Part shown: in pieces, positions 22,601-30,275 of the stretch | Position numbering within the stretch: position 1 is the stretch's first letter | Layout of the letters: the number at the start of each line of letters is the position of its first letter | From: a virus | Virus record (IMG/VR): IMGVR_UViG_3300006919_000249 | Span: 1 to 31,150 of that record | DNA length: 31,150 bases | Strand: one strand, 5' to 3' | Program-made: the position numbers and the translations under genes | Notes under the pieces: model-generated | Seen by the model: the letters and a program-made list of their open reading frames with translations, nothing else | What the model was told of the DNA's origin: nothing | Database searches by the model: none

Positions 22601-24967
22601 GCGAGAAGAAGAGAAATTATCAACCGAATCGTGCGTCCTAGTGAATTTGTTACTGCTGCAGATTTAGGTGTTGATGAATTTACTATCGGTGTCGGCGACC
22701 TTCTTGGTGGAGTTGTTCAAAGAAATCGAAGAAGAAGAGGTTCTGACGAATTATTACTCGGGGGCGAGCAGGGCTTTGTCAGGCAAGAAACAATCGCAAG
22801 GTTCCCAAGTAGTGTAAGAATTAGAAGAACAGTTAGAACTATTTTTGCCTCGATTGTTGCTGATCTGACACTCCTTCCATTTGTCCGTTCTAGAAAGGTA
22901 TTCTTTAGAGCAGAAGGACTTGCTCCAAAAAGAGAACACTTCTTATACTTTGATAGAACACCAATCAAAGATTACGCCAGAGAAGAAACTTTCCGTAGGT
23001 TTACTGATAGTGCTGATCTGGACGATTATACAGATGGTGATTACTCTGGCGCAACTTCGCATCCACAATCTTCATCTACACTTGTCAGTAATGAATTTGG
23101 TGAAATTGAAGGTTCGTTCTTTATTCCGAACAATGACACATTACAGTTTGATGCTGGCGAGAGAAGAGTTGTAATTCATGATCTCGACCAGACAGCAGCA
23201 AACTATAGTGAAACCGCACCACTTTCAATTGCTGCGACAGTTTATTCTGCACAAGGTATTAGAGCAGATGTAATTAATCTTCAAGAAACTACGACTACCA
23301 TCATTAGTCGGACAACGAGAAAAGAACCGATTGCACAGTCTTTCCAGATTCAGAATTCTAATGGTGGATTTATTACGAGCGTTGAAGTTTTCTTTGCAAC
23401 TACTCCTAATTCGATAAATGCTAACGGAGATAATGATACAAACGATAATACTCCTATTACATTGCAAATTAGACCAGTTCAAAGCGGTGTTCCTTCACAG
23501 GATACTATAGTTCCGGGTGCAGAAAAGGTTCTGCAACCTTCTGAATGTTCTGTTACTCCTCAAACAACTACTGTAACAATTGCAGATATTCGTAATAATC
23601 CTACAAAGTTTGAGTTTGATGCTCCTGTTTATTTACAGGGTAACACTGAATATGCGATTGTACTGATTGCCAATACACAAAACTATAACGTTTATGTTTC
23701 CAAGATCCAAGATTTTGTTATTGGTAGCACAGACAGAAGAGTTACAAAACAACCTTCTCTTGGTTCGTTCTTTATGTCTCAGAATGCTATTACATGGACA
23801 CCAGATCAATTAAGAGATATGATGTTCAAAGTGAATAGAGCAGATTTCAGTACTTCTGGTACTGCTGTATTTGAGAATAGAGCAGTTCCATCTGTTACTC
23901 CAAGATTTGATCCGATCTCTACAATTAGTGGAGATAGTGATGTAACAATTCTGTTAGAAAACTCTGGGTTTGTGAAGAATGACAAAGTCTTTATTTCTGG
24001 ACTGGACTCTTCTACTAGATATGGCGGTATCTTAGGTAGCACGCTTATCGGGGAGCAGACGGTCAAGAAAGTAGACGGTAAGTCATTCCAGATTACTGTA
24101 GATTCTGCAGCAACTGAAACTGCTTTGTCAGGAGGAACATCCTTACAAACTGAAAGAAATGTATTGATGGACGAATTCCTTGCAAACATTAATACATTCT
24201 TCCCTGCAGATGCTACTACTATGAGCACTGGGGCAGAGTTTACAGGTGGTGTATCGCTGGTAACTGCAAACAATGTTACTAATAATGCATATACTGAGTT
24301 GAGTTCAGTCAATATTGTTCCATATCGTTTGACTAGATTTGAGTCTCCAAGAGTTATTGCATCTGCTAGAATTGAAGAAGATGAGTTTACCGGACCTTCT
24401 GCGGGAAGAAAGTCTGTGACATTTACTTCTAGTCTCGCAACGACTGATGCATATATCTCTCCTGTTGTTGATCTGCAGACACTTTCTATTTCTAGTGTTA
24501 GTAACTTCATTGACAATCAGACTGCTGATTCAGCAACTGCTGCAGAACCGAATACCACATTTAACAATCCAATTGATTTTGTGGCGGATAGTGCAGCAAA
24601 CTCTGGTTCTTCTCTGTCTAAGCATATTACTATTCCGATCAACCTTGAAGAACCTGCTGTTGGTCTGAAAGTTCTGCTTGGAGCGAATAGACCTAGTGGT
24701 TCGTTCATTGATCTTTACTATAGAACATTGCCTGCAGGTTCTGATACTGATATTGAAACTGTTAAGTTTATTCTGGCGACAGAAGATACCAGTATTCAGA
24801 CTGATGACAATAGAAATATTTTCAGACAGTATGAATATACGATTGGTGGACAGGCAGGAACATTAACACCGTTCTCTACCTTCCAACTGAAGATTGTATT
24901 TAGATCTCAGAACTCTTCTAGAGTACCTAGAATCAAGGACTTGAGAGCAATCGCACTGGGAACATAA
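19694..24967 (+). CDS. Giant peripheral tail/baseplate protein (DUF4815-like)
   Basis: The protein has 1757 residues. The N-terminus (KDDFSEGDNYQRILFNSGRA, LQARELTQLQTIIQKQMERF) is the pattern of DUF4815-type structural proteins of marine T4-like phages. Residues about 960-1070 are strongly basic and helical (TREAARSEARRREIINRIV, QRNRRRRGSDE). A beta module starts near 1070 (VFFRAEGLAPKREHFLYFDR) and a second near 1208 (EPIAQSFQIQNSNGGFITSV, then VYLQGNTEYAIVLIANTQNY). These resemble jelly-roll or carbohydrate-binding-like tail domains. The C-terminal 300 residues are Asp/Ser/Thr rich and probably beta-structured. By place after gp8 it fits the peripheral wedge where T4 has gp10/gp11 and the short fibre. 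Exact role is unknown. Confidence 0.65.
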   Translation: MPVSKNENTFSSTYKDDFSEGDNYQRILFNSGRALQARELTQLQTIIQKQMERFGRNIFKEGSVVIPGGLLVDDQIQYVRLQGTPTLYAGDILTESGTGIKARVIDFIAAVDSDPATVYVDYIDRGTTGGGATSIAFSSTGVLSNGNESGSGGTGTVTVNDAGTDPLPVTGKGFKIAVNDGAYFIRGMFVQTQAQSKIISKYSNTPTTNIGFLITEDIVTVDDTNALYDNQNDLPNETAPGADRYRIRLTLAAQSEDIIDSDTNFIITNRLLNGVLQQEIDENTYNIIGDELATRTFEESGNYAVKSFTPKFKPKDADEFTLDVSSGIAYVNGYRVSKPENTLIDVNRSQTTTGALSDENIAANFGHFINVNNIKGVPNLSTYETWNLYDDSGLTIGGSGSILGTARIRQVVEDGANYRYHLFDVNMTDDNNFRDVKSIGQDSANRANLILENNNAVIKEANNNNVFFALPRVRPNQSNGVDVSGLTVQKRFSLTSTAGGEIVLNRGDELGNTEDGANAVSWIIATDSASNPTGTILNKTPTIDTTANTVTYTGLAPSTQHEILGYIARGSAAGHKTKTLQTDGDETFLAAAIESDGDGLRFFTLSEYDIYSFDSVVDASNVSIFNRYITDNGQRDNFYDRGRLILKSGQSVPASTRVYYKYFEHGATGDFFSVNSYAGNSINYEDYPKHRMRNGAEVELRNVLDFRSKKDASGDFTGSGAYVHALPSNTDIITADVDYYQSRKDVLVVNSEGDLVYIEGNPGTNPVRPEVPSNAMTIANFSLNPYTDDVSDLTTTLSNNRRYTMRDIGGIVERIDDLEEAVTLNLLELETSTLEVLDANGNSRFKNGFFADNFKDLVFSDIFADQYSAGFDIDENTITPLGIQNNVRMRYNKDHASSTNTIQKGDLVFLNYTEVNEINQDLATETENVNPFDVILYNGTLVVSPETDQWREFRVVETVTSTREAARSEARRREIINRIVRPSEFVTAADLGVDEFTIGVGDLLGGVVQRNRRRRGSDELLLGGEQGFVRQETIARFPSSVRIRRTVRTIFASIVADLTLLPFVRSRKVFFRAEGLAPKREHFLYFDRTPIKDYAREETFRRFTDSADLDDYTDGDYSGATSHPQSSSTLVSNEFGEIEGSFFIPNNDTLQFDAGERRVVIHDLDQTAANYSETAPLSIAATVYSAQGIRADVINLQETTTTIISRTTRKEPIAQSFQIQNSNGGFITSVEVFFATTPNSINANGDNDTNDNTPITLQIRPVQSGVPSQDTIVPGAEKVLQPSECSVTPQTTTVTIADIRNNPTKFEFDAPVYLQGNTEYAIVLIANTQNYNVYVSKIQDFVIGSTDRRVTKQPSLGSFFMSQNAITWTPDQLRDMMFKVNRADFSTSGTAVFENRAVPSVTPRFDPISTISGDSDVTILLENSGFVKNDKVFISGLDSSTRYGGILGSTLIGEQTVKKVDGKSFQITVDSAATETALSGGTSLQTERNVLMDEFLANINTFFPADATTMSTGAEFTGGVSLVTANNVTNNAYTELSSVNIVPYRLTRFESPRVIASARIEEDEFTGPSAGRKSVTFTSSLATTDAYISPVVDLQTLSISSVSNFIDNQTADSATAAEPNTTFNNPIDFVADSAANSGSSLSKHITIPINLEEPAVGLKVLLGANRPSGSFIDLYYRTLPAGSDTDIETVKFILATEDTSIQTDDNRNIFRQYEYTIGGQAGTLTPFSTFQLKIVFRSQNSSRVPRIKDLRAIALGT

Positions 24968-24970
24968 TGA

Positions 24971-25207
24971 ATGTCTGATGATTATGTAAAAGTTAAGGGC
25001 AGTCCCAATCTCGTAAAAAATGCAGCTGGGGTTGTCCTTAACATTGATAAGAATGGATTAGAGGCTGCTAAAAGAAGAAAACTTTTAGCGCAAGAGCAAC
25101 AAAAAGAAAAAGAACTTATGCGTGAACTTAAATCTGAAAACGAAGAATTAAGGAACGATATAAAAGAGATGAAAGATTTACTTAACAGTTTAATTAAATC
25201 TAAATGA
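24971..25207 (+). CDS. Small coiled-coil protein
   Basis: The protein has 78 residues. The first 25 (VKVKGSPNLVKNAAGVVLNI) form a small beta/loop head. The remainder is an unbroken charged helix (EAAKRRKLLAQEQQKEKELM through ENEELRNDIKEMKDLLNSLI) with heptad spacing, so a coiled-coil oligomer is likely. Similar short head-plus-coil proteins occur beside tail genes in marine T4-like phages, with no known function that I can name. It starts four bases after the giant gene stop and is followed by a late promoter box. It may be a trimeric connector or an assembly helper. Confidence 0.65.
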   Translation: MSDDYVKVKGSPNLVKNAAGVVLNIDKNGLEAAKRRKLLAQEQQKEKELMRELKSENEELRNDIKEMKDLLNSLIKSK

Positions 25208-25208
25208 T

Positions 25209-25216
25209 TATAAATA
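25209..25216 (+). promoter_or_regulatory. Late promoter for the small-protein/fibre unit
   Basis: An exact TATAAATA begins two bases after the coiled-coil stop. Predicted start near 25222. The ATG at 25247 has a strong AGAGGAAA SD. Confidence 0.75.
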
Positions 25217-25246
25217 AACTAGATAATACTTTTTTCAGAGGAAAGC

Positions 25247-25600
25247 ATGGCGCAGCAAAGAGATTTTGTAATTGATCAAGGATCGGACATTACTTTTGAA
25301 CTTCATCTCAAAGAAGAAGATGGAGGCGCAAAGGATCTGTCTGGTCATAGTTTAAGAGGTAAAATTAAAAAAACATATGACACTACAGACAGTGATCAAA
25401 TTTTTGATTTCACCTCAACTTCGGTCAAATTTCCTGCTACAGATGGTGTTGCTTTAATTACAATTTCTAGTGCTACTTCAGATACAATGAAAGCGGGAAG
25501 ATACGTCTATGATATTGAACTGGTTTCTGGGGGAGACTCTGATATTGTAGAAAGAATATTAGAAGGTAAGTTAAATGTCACACCTTCTGTGACAAGATGA
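25247..25600 (+). CDS. Small Ig-like, BppU-N-type baseplate protein
   Basis: The protein has 117 residues. The pattern FVIDQGSDITFELHLKEEDG, DLSGHSLRGKIKKTYD, VALITISSATSDTMKAGRYV, YDIELVSGGDSDIVERILEG, ending in KLNVTPSVTR, is that of small immunoglobulin-like baseplate proteins related to the N-terminal domain of upper baseplate protein BppU: 'd.s..G.t....lrk' then 'd.....aG.Y.yDiel......v.ri..G.v.v.p'. It probably attaches to the baseplate periphery and presents the fibre proteins encoded after it. First gene after a late promoter with a strong SD. Nine bases separate it from the next gene. Confidence 0.65.
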   Translation: MAQQRDFVIDQGSDITFELHLKEEDGGAKDLSGHSLRGKIKKTYDTTDSDQIFDFTSTSVKFPATDGVALITISSATSDTMKAGRYVYDIELVSGGDSDIVERILEGKLNVTPSVTR

Positions 25601-25608
25601 GTTAGATC

Positions 25609-25926
25609 ATGGCTACTTATGTAAGTGAATTAAGACGGGATAAAGATACACATAAGGTTAAGATTGAATATCGTAATGGTACGATAGTTGAAAAAGTTGT
25701 CGTTAAGAAACCAATCGCTCTTACTGATGTAAGAGGTGGACTTCTTAGAGACTTAAATGATGTTACTGACAGTGATGGTAATATCTTAATTGGTGACACA
25801 ACCAATCTAAAAGATGGAGCATTATTAGTTTTTAATAAAACTACAAACCAATTTGAAGGCACTACAACATTAGGAAGAAGTGACAGGCCGAATCAAGTAC
25901 AAACAATAAACGGGGGCGAATACTAA
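25609..25926 (+). CDS. Small fibre-associated protein
   Basis: The protein has 105 residues and is not assigned to a named family. The first 40 residues are basic with a beta pattern (HKVKIEYRNGTIVEKVVVKK). The second half, LRDLNDVTDSDGNILIGDTT then KDGALLVFNKTTNQFEGTTT, is the 'dl.Dv.......dG.vLvyn..t..fe' unit common in fibre shafts. The last residues (QTINGGEY) match the ending of the following fibre (DTIDGGSY), a short shared tail. It abuts that fibre gene directly (TAAATG). It may be a fibre connector or a remnant module of a fibre. Confidence 0.6.
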   Translation: MATYVSELRRDKDTHKVKIEYRNGTIVEKVVVKKPIALTDVRGGLLRDLNDVTDSDGNILIGDTTNLKDGALLVFNKTTNQFEGTTTLGRSDRPNQVQTINGGEY

Positions 25927-27369
25927 ATGGCCGTCATTCTTATAAAACGTGCGGATAGCGACGGTAAACCAGCTGATGGTAATCTTGCCCGTGGCGAACT
26001 CGCCTATGCATTTGGCACTGGTACTGATACTAATGAAGGCCAGCGATTATTCGTAGGTGTTCCTAACGGTGGCACGAGCAGAACTGCAATCATCGGTGGT
26101 GAATACTTTGCTAATTTCTTAGACCATGCTCCTGGCACTCTTACAGCGTCTTCTGCTATCATTACAGATGCCAGTAGTAAAATTGACCAATTAAAAGTTG
26201 ATCTATTAACCTTAGACAGTGATACTATTTCTACCGAGAGCGGTAATTTAGTACTCTCTTCTAATACTGGTATTGTTGAACTTGGTAATTTAGAGTTTGA
26301 GAATAATGAAATTAGAACAAATTCTAATAGTCAAACTTTAATTCTCAATCCATATCCAACTACTGACTCTGGCACAGTAATTATTAAAGGTGACTTGAGA
26401 GTTGACGGTACAACAACTACTGTAAATTCTACTGAAGTTACTATCAATGATCTAGCTATTATTGTAGGTGATAGTGGTGGTACAGCTCCATTAGAGTTTG
26501 ATGGTGCCGGTATCATTGTCTTTTCTGCTGAATCCAATTCAGTATTCGGAACAACCTCACCTAGCATTACTTACAACGGCACGACAGACCGTTGGGACTT
26601 CAGTAGAGCAATTGATGTAGACTCTGCCTATATTGATAATATAGTTTCTACACAAGTAAGCATTACTAATCTAACTGTTACTGATTCTGCTACCATTGCC
26701 GATGCAACAGTAACTGGCACCGCTACAATCAATAATGCTGATATTACTACGCTAGACGTAAGCGACTCAGCAACAATTGTAGATGCTAATATTACTGGCA
26801 CCGCTACGATTAATCAGGCGACAGTAACTACCCTTGACGTTACTGACTCAGCAACTATCGTTGATGCTAATATCACTGGCACTGCAACTATTGCTGTTCT
26901 AGATGTTACAGATTCTGCTACTATTAACCAAGTCACAGTAACTACTCTTGACGTTACCGATTCAGCAACGATTGTAGATTTAACAGTTTCTAATCAAACC
27001 AATCTTACTAATGCAAGCATCACAGACTTAACTGTTACTGATTCGGCGACAATTAATTTTGCAAGTATCAGTAACATGACGTTTACTGATTCTGCTCTAT
27101 CGCAGTTCTTAGATAGCGACGACTTTGTCTTTAGTGGTGGGCAGGCAAGTCTTAAAGCAGAAGCGGTTGAAGACATTGTCGGTGCGATGGTCTCTGGAAA
27201 TACAGAGACAAATATTTCTGTAACATATCAAGACGCAGATGGAACGATTGACTTTGAAGTTCCTACAGCATCTACTGCGCAGGTCGGTGTTGCGCAGTTT
27301 GACAGCAATGAATTTGATGTTGTTGCAGGATTTGTTACAATAGATACGATAGATGGCGGCTCTTACTGA
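25927..27369 (+). CDS. Repeat-rich tail fibre protein
   Basis: The protein has 480 residues. Residues 1-45 (VILIKRADSDGKPADGNLAR, GELAYAFGTGTDTNEGQRLF) form an anchor domain like that of the next large gene (both have 'I.lrR....g..P....l..GE.a'). Residues 90-230 are a beta-rich segment with TVIIKGDLRVDGTTTTVNST, a frequent fibre-shaft phrase. Residues about 245-390 are imperfect repeats built on TTLDVTDSATIVDANITGTA. A short C-terminal tip follows (QVGVAQFDSNEFDVVAGFVT, IDTIDGGSY). No chaperone or enzymatic domain is visible. It probably forms a trimeric shaft. The gene abuts the preceding one, and its stop is at the edge of a late promoter box. Confidence 0.7.
   Translation: MAVILIKRADSDGKPADGNLARGELAYAFGTGTDTNEGQRLFVGVPNGGTSRTAIIGGEYFANFLDHAPGTLTASSAIITDASSKIDQLKVDLLTLDSDTISTESGNLVLSSNTGIVELGNLEFENNEIRTNSNSQTLILNPYPTTDSGTVIIKGDLRVDGTTTTVNSTEVTINDLAIIVGDSGGTAPLEFDGAGIIVFSAESNSVFGTTSPSITYNGTTDRWDFSRAIDVDSAYIDNIVSTQVSITNLTVTDSATIADATVTGTATINNADITTLDVSDSATIVDANITGTATINQATVTTLDVTDSATIVDANITGTATIAVLDVTDSATINQVTVTTLDVTDSATIVDLTVSNQTNLTNASITDLTVTDSATINFASISNMTFTDSALSQFLDSDDFVFSGGQASLKAEAVEDIVGAMVSGNTETNISVTYQDADGTIDFEVPTASTAQVGVAQFDSNEFDVVAGFVTIDTIDGGSY
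26661..27099 (+). repeat. Degenerate repeats in the fibre shaft
   Basis: About seven imperfect copies of a unit encoding [L/I]-[D/T]-V-T-D-S-A-T-I, interleaved with V-D-A-N-I-T-G-T-A-T-I, fill this stretch. The DNA copies differ widely at third positions, so they are older than the 33-bp repeats in the gene at 16137. Confidence 0.75.
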
Positions 27370-27377
27370 TATAAATA
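27370..27377 (+). promoter_or_regulatory. Late promoter for the spike-like gene
   Basis: An exact TATAAATA begins directly after the fibre stop. Predicted start near 27384, which is the first base of a strong hairpin. The leader to the ATG at 27466 would be about 82 bases. Confidence 0.75.
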
Positions 27378-27383
27378 ATTGAA

Positions 27384-27413
27384 AGTGGCGGATCTCATAT
27401 AGTTATCGCCACT
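27384..27413 (+). promoter_or_regulatory. Hairpin at the 5' end of the leader
   Basis: AGTGGCG (27384-27390) pairs perfectly with CGCCACT (27407-27413), and the stem can continue past one bulged G with AT/AT. It is G+C rich in an A+T-rich gap, has no T run after it, and starts where the late transcript is predicted to start. A 5'-end stabiliser of mRNA is therefore more likely than a terminator. A smaller stem (GACTT/AAGTC, about 27433-27446) follows. Confidence 0.6.
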
Positions 27414-27465
27414 ATAAAATACAAATTTATAGACTTCTATAAGTCGATGCAATATTGGAGACGTA

Positions 27466-29937
27466 ATGTCAACTATCAAGTTACGCCGTAGCGCCGTATC
27501 TGGCAATAAGCCAACTCCAGCGCAGTTAGATTTAGGCGAAGTAGCCATCAACACTCATGATGGCAAGATGTTCTTTAAAAGAGACAAAGACGGTGACCTT
27601 TCCATCGTTGAACTTGGCGGTGCACAAGTTGCCGAGAATGTTTTTTATGTCTCTAAGAGCGGTGATGATAGTAATGAAGGCACTACGCTCGATAGAGCAT
27701 ACCTCACACTCGATAAAGCATTAGAAGAAGCAGCAAAAAGAAGAGGTGCTGCTGGTCTCGACTCAGATGGAGCTGAAGGTTCTGTCTTAGAAACCAAGAC
27801 AAGAAGAGACTTAGGTCTTTATATCGATGCATCTAAGTATGATGTTGCATTAGGCACAAACTTCAATCAGGTATTCCAAGGACGTGCAGGATCGTATACT
27901 CAAGGCATTACTGAAGTATTATTCAGTATAGACGCAACAAAAGACCTTGTCAACGATCTTGCTGCCATTAACGGCGATGCAACCTCCCTTTCCAGATCAG
28001 ATGCATACTGGAGCGAACTTAAAGATATTATTGAAAACGGTAAGAACAATGCTGATAGTGACAACGATGGTTCGTTAGAAGTAGGATCTTTCCCTACTCC
28101 TGTTAATGCATCTACATACTATGACTCTTCTCAGACAGAAGATGATGCTTCTAGATCAAAAGTTAAACTTATTAACAACAAAGTGTTTATCTCAGAAGAA
28201 GTTAATGAGTGGGTAAAGACAAACTATAGTATTTCTTATGACAGCGCCAAGTGTAAGAGAGATATTAGATTTGCTGTAGAGGCATTGACTTACGATGCAA
28301 CCTATCTCGGTAATGCTGGTGCCTATGATAATGCCAATTTCTTCTTCTTTAATGGTGATGGCGGTCCGCAGATTCCAGAATACCAAAAGACAGAAACTGC
28401 TGCGGCTTATGATAGATTAGCAGAAGTTGTTGAAGGCGTATTGAAAGACAGCGCTGTGACCCTTTCCGGTCCAGGTGGAAGTTATACTGCCACACAGGAT
28501 ACCACTGGATTATCTCCAAGACAATTAAAAATTAATGAATTGTCAAACTCTGCTACAATGATTGGTAATGTAATTAGAAACGGAACTTCCTCTCTTCCTG
28601 CTTCTAGAATCACTCCTGACTTAGACACCAGAGTAACATTTGACAGCAATGGTCTTGATGCTGGTGCACTGATGACTTCATTTGATGTGATTGCGAATAA
28701 TAAGACAACTATCATTGATGAGGTGGTTGATCTGGTTGATAGCGAATATCCATTACTGTTTGGTATCGGTGACAGATATGTAGATGTACTGGATGCTCCA
28801 GAGATTGCATCTACAATCTACCTCAAGACAGGCGACTACACAATCAATAATCCAGTAGAGATTCCAAAGAACGTATCTATCATCGGCGATAACTTGAAGA
28901 ATACAAGCATTCGTCCTAAGAATCCTACCTCTGATATGTTCTATGTCAATAATAACTGCTACATGTCAGATATAACTTTCCGTGATCATTTACAGCCTGC
29001 TGCCGTTATTGCATGGGATCCTTCTGGTGACTCTGCATCTAATATCATTGTAAACTCTCCTTATATTAGAAACTGTACATCTATCACTGGTCCAAATTTA
29101 TCCAGAAACGACGATGGCACCTACAAGTACCCTGATGCAAATGATTCGACTAAACCTGCTCAGGGCGGAGACGGTATTCGTAACGATGGATCTAAAGTCG
29201 GTGGTATTCGTTCTATTGTAGTTGACTCGTTTACTCAAATCAACCAAGGTGGTAAGGGTATCTATCTGCTGAACAGAGGTTACTGTCAGTTAGTATCGGT
29301 ATTTACAGTTTACTGTGATGTCGGATTCTTGGCAGAAAACGGTGGATTCGCCTCGATCACTAACTCCAACAGTTCGTTCGGTAACATCGGTTTGAAAGCG
29401 ACTGGTGTATCCGAAAAACTTTATGAAGCGAAGGTAAATGGCGATCAAGACAGGATTGATAACCTTATTACTCTTAAGAACCTGACTAAGAGACCAAACA
29501 TCTCTGATGCAGTTAAGTTTGCGTCTGATCCACTTTACTATACTGTAGACTCTGCTTCTTGGGATTCTGATGCTCGAACAGGAACAATTAAGATCCTAGA
29601 AGATCCTGATGTAAATCTGCCGGACGATGACTCTGCCACATTCCATCAGAGAAGCGCTCTGTCTTCTTCTGGTCATACCTTTGAATGGATCGGTTCGGGC
29701 ACAGACGTTCGTACAGCATTCCCGTTTAGAGGAGGAATTCCAAAGCAGGCAGATGAAGTTGTACAGGACTCTGATAGAGCAGGTCTCTGCTTCGTTACCA
29801 GTACTGACCAGAAAGGTGACTTCAGAGTCGGTGAAGACTTCCTTATTCAAAGATCAACAGGCACTATTGAGGGGCAGGCATTTGACCGCAGTCTCTTTGC
29901 CCGTGTAACTCCATTCTCTCTCGCACTTGAGGACTAA
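27466..29937 (+). CDS. Beta-helix tail-spike-like protein
   Basis: The protein has 823 residues. Residues 1-45 (STIKLRRSAVSGNKPTPAQL, DLGEVAINTHDGKMFFKRD) are a fibre/spike anchor domain. Residues 59-85 (NVFYVSKSGDDSNEGTTLDR, then AYLTLDKAL) are the usual entry to a parallel beta-helix. The helix turns are clear at about 448-650: IYLKTGDYTINNPVEIPKNV, SIIGDNLKNTSIRPKN, MFYVNNNCYMSDITFRDH, VDSFTQINQGGKGIYLLNRG. An Asp/Ser/Ala-rich inserted region lies between. The end (DQKGDFRVGEDFLIQRSTGT and following) resembles a fibre tip. Beta-helix spikes often bind or cut surface glycans, but I cannot identify catalytic residues. GGAG precedes the ATG. Confidence 0.75.
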   Translation: MSTIKLRRSAVSGNKPTPAQLDLGEVAINTHDGKMFFKRDKDGDLSIVELGGAQVAENVFYVSKSGDDSNEGTTLDRAYLTLDKALEEAAKRRGAAGLDSDGAEGSVLETKTRRDLGLYIDASKYDVALGTNFNQVFQGRAGSYTQGITEVLFSIDATKDLVNDLAAINGDATSLSRSDAYWSELKDIIENGKNNADSDNDGSLEVGSFPTPVNASTYYDSSQTEDDASRSKVKLINNKVFISEEVNEWVKTNYSISYDSAKCKRDIRFAVEALTYDATYLGNAGAYDNANFFFFNGDGGPQIPEYQKTETAAAYDRLAEVVEGVLKDSAVTLSGPGGSYTATQDTTGLSPRQLKINELSNSATMIGNVIRNGTSSLPASRITPDLDTRVTFDSNGLDAGALMTSFDVIANNKTTIIDEVVDLVDSEYPLLFGIGDRYVDVLDAPEIASTIYLKTGDYTINNPVEIPKNVSIIGDNLKNTSIRPKNPTSDMFYVNNNCYMSDITFRDHLQPAAVIAWDPSGDSASNIIVNSPYIRNCTSITGPNLSRNDDGTYKYPDANDSTKPAQGGDGIRNDGSKVGGIRSIVVDSFTQINQGGKGIYLLNRGYCQLVSVFTVYCDVGFLAENGGFASITNSNSSFGNIGLKATGVSEKLYEAKVNGDQDRIDNLITLKNLTKRPNISDAVKFASDPLYYTVDSASWDSDARTGTIKILEDPDVNLPDDDSATFHQRSALSSSGHTFEWIGSGTDVRTAFPFRGGIPKQADEVVQDSDRAGLCFVTSTDQKGDFRVGEDFLIQRSTGTIEGQAFDRSLFARVTPFSLALED

Positions 29938-29939
29938 AC

Positions 29940-30275
29940 ATGGCTGACCTAAACGTATTTAAAACAATAACAAAGTCAATTGATACTAGTAATCAGACAA
30001 TCTATACTGCACCTTCAAACTATACTGGGATCGTGCTGTCTACTCAGATTGCCAATGCATCTGACTCAGATGCTACTCTGACATTTACATATCAAGACTC
30101 TGCCAGCGCAACTGCTGTAGAACTTCTTTCGCAGTTTGATATTCCATCTCGAGACACAGCAAACGGTTCTGTAGGTAAACTGGTGATTACCGCAAACGGT
30201 ATTCTCAAGATGACTTCTAATAAAGATGATAAGTTAAAACTGGTAATGGGTGTACTGGAATCGCTCAATGGCTAA
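29940..30275 (+). CDS. Small fibre-cluster beta protein
   Basis: The protein has 111 residues. The sequence is a compact beta domain: NVFKTITKSIDTSNQTIYTA, PSNYTGIVLSTQIANASDSD, TLTFTYQDSA, LLSQFDIPSRDTANGSVGKL, GILKMTSNKDDKLKLVMGVL. The 'y.aP....ivl..qiaN...' pattern is common in small phage structural proteins that sit at fibre bases or capsid surfaces. I have no family name for it. It starts two bases after the spike stop, and its last eight bases overlap the start of the next fibre gene, so all three are probably co-translated. Confidence 0.65.
   Translation: MADLNVFKTITKSIDTSNQTIYTAPSNYTGIVLSTQIANASDSDATLTFTYQDSASATAVELLSQFDIPSRDTANGSVGKLVITANGILKMTSNKDDKLKLVMGVLESLNG

Noticed and set aside
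23806-24516. A 236-codon open frame on the minus strand opposite the giant gene
   Set aside because: It lies wholly inside a well-supported gene, has no promoter or SD, and its composition is what codon bias of the plus strand would create.
27384-27413. Hairpin as an intrinsic terminator of the fibre gene
   Set aside because: There is no T run after the stem, and it lies just downstream of a late promoter box.
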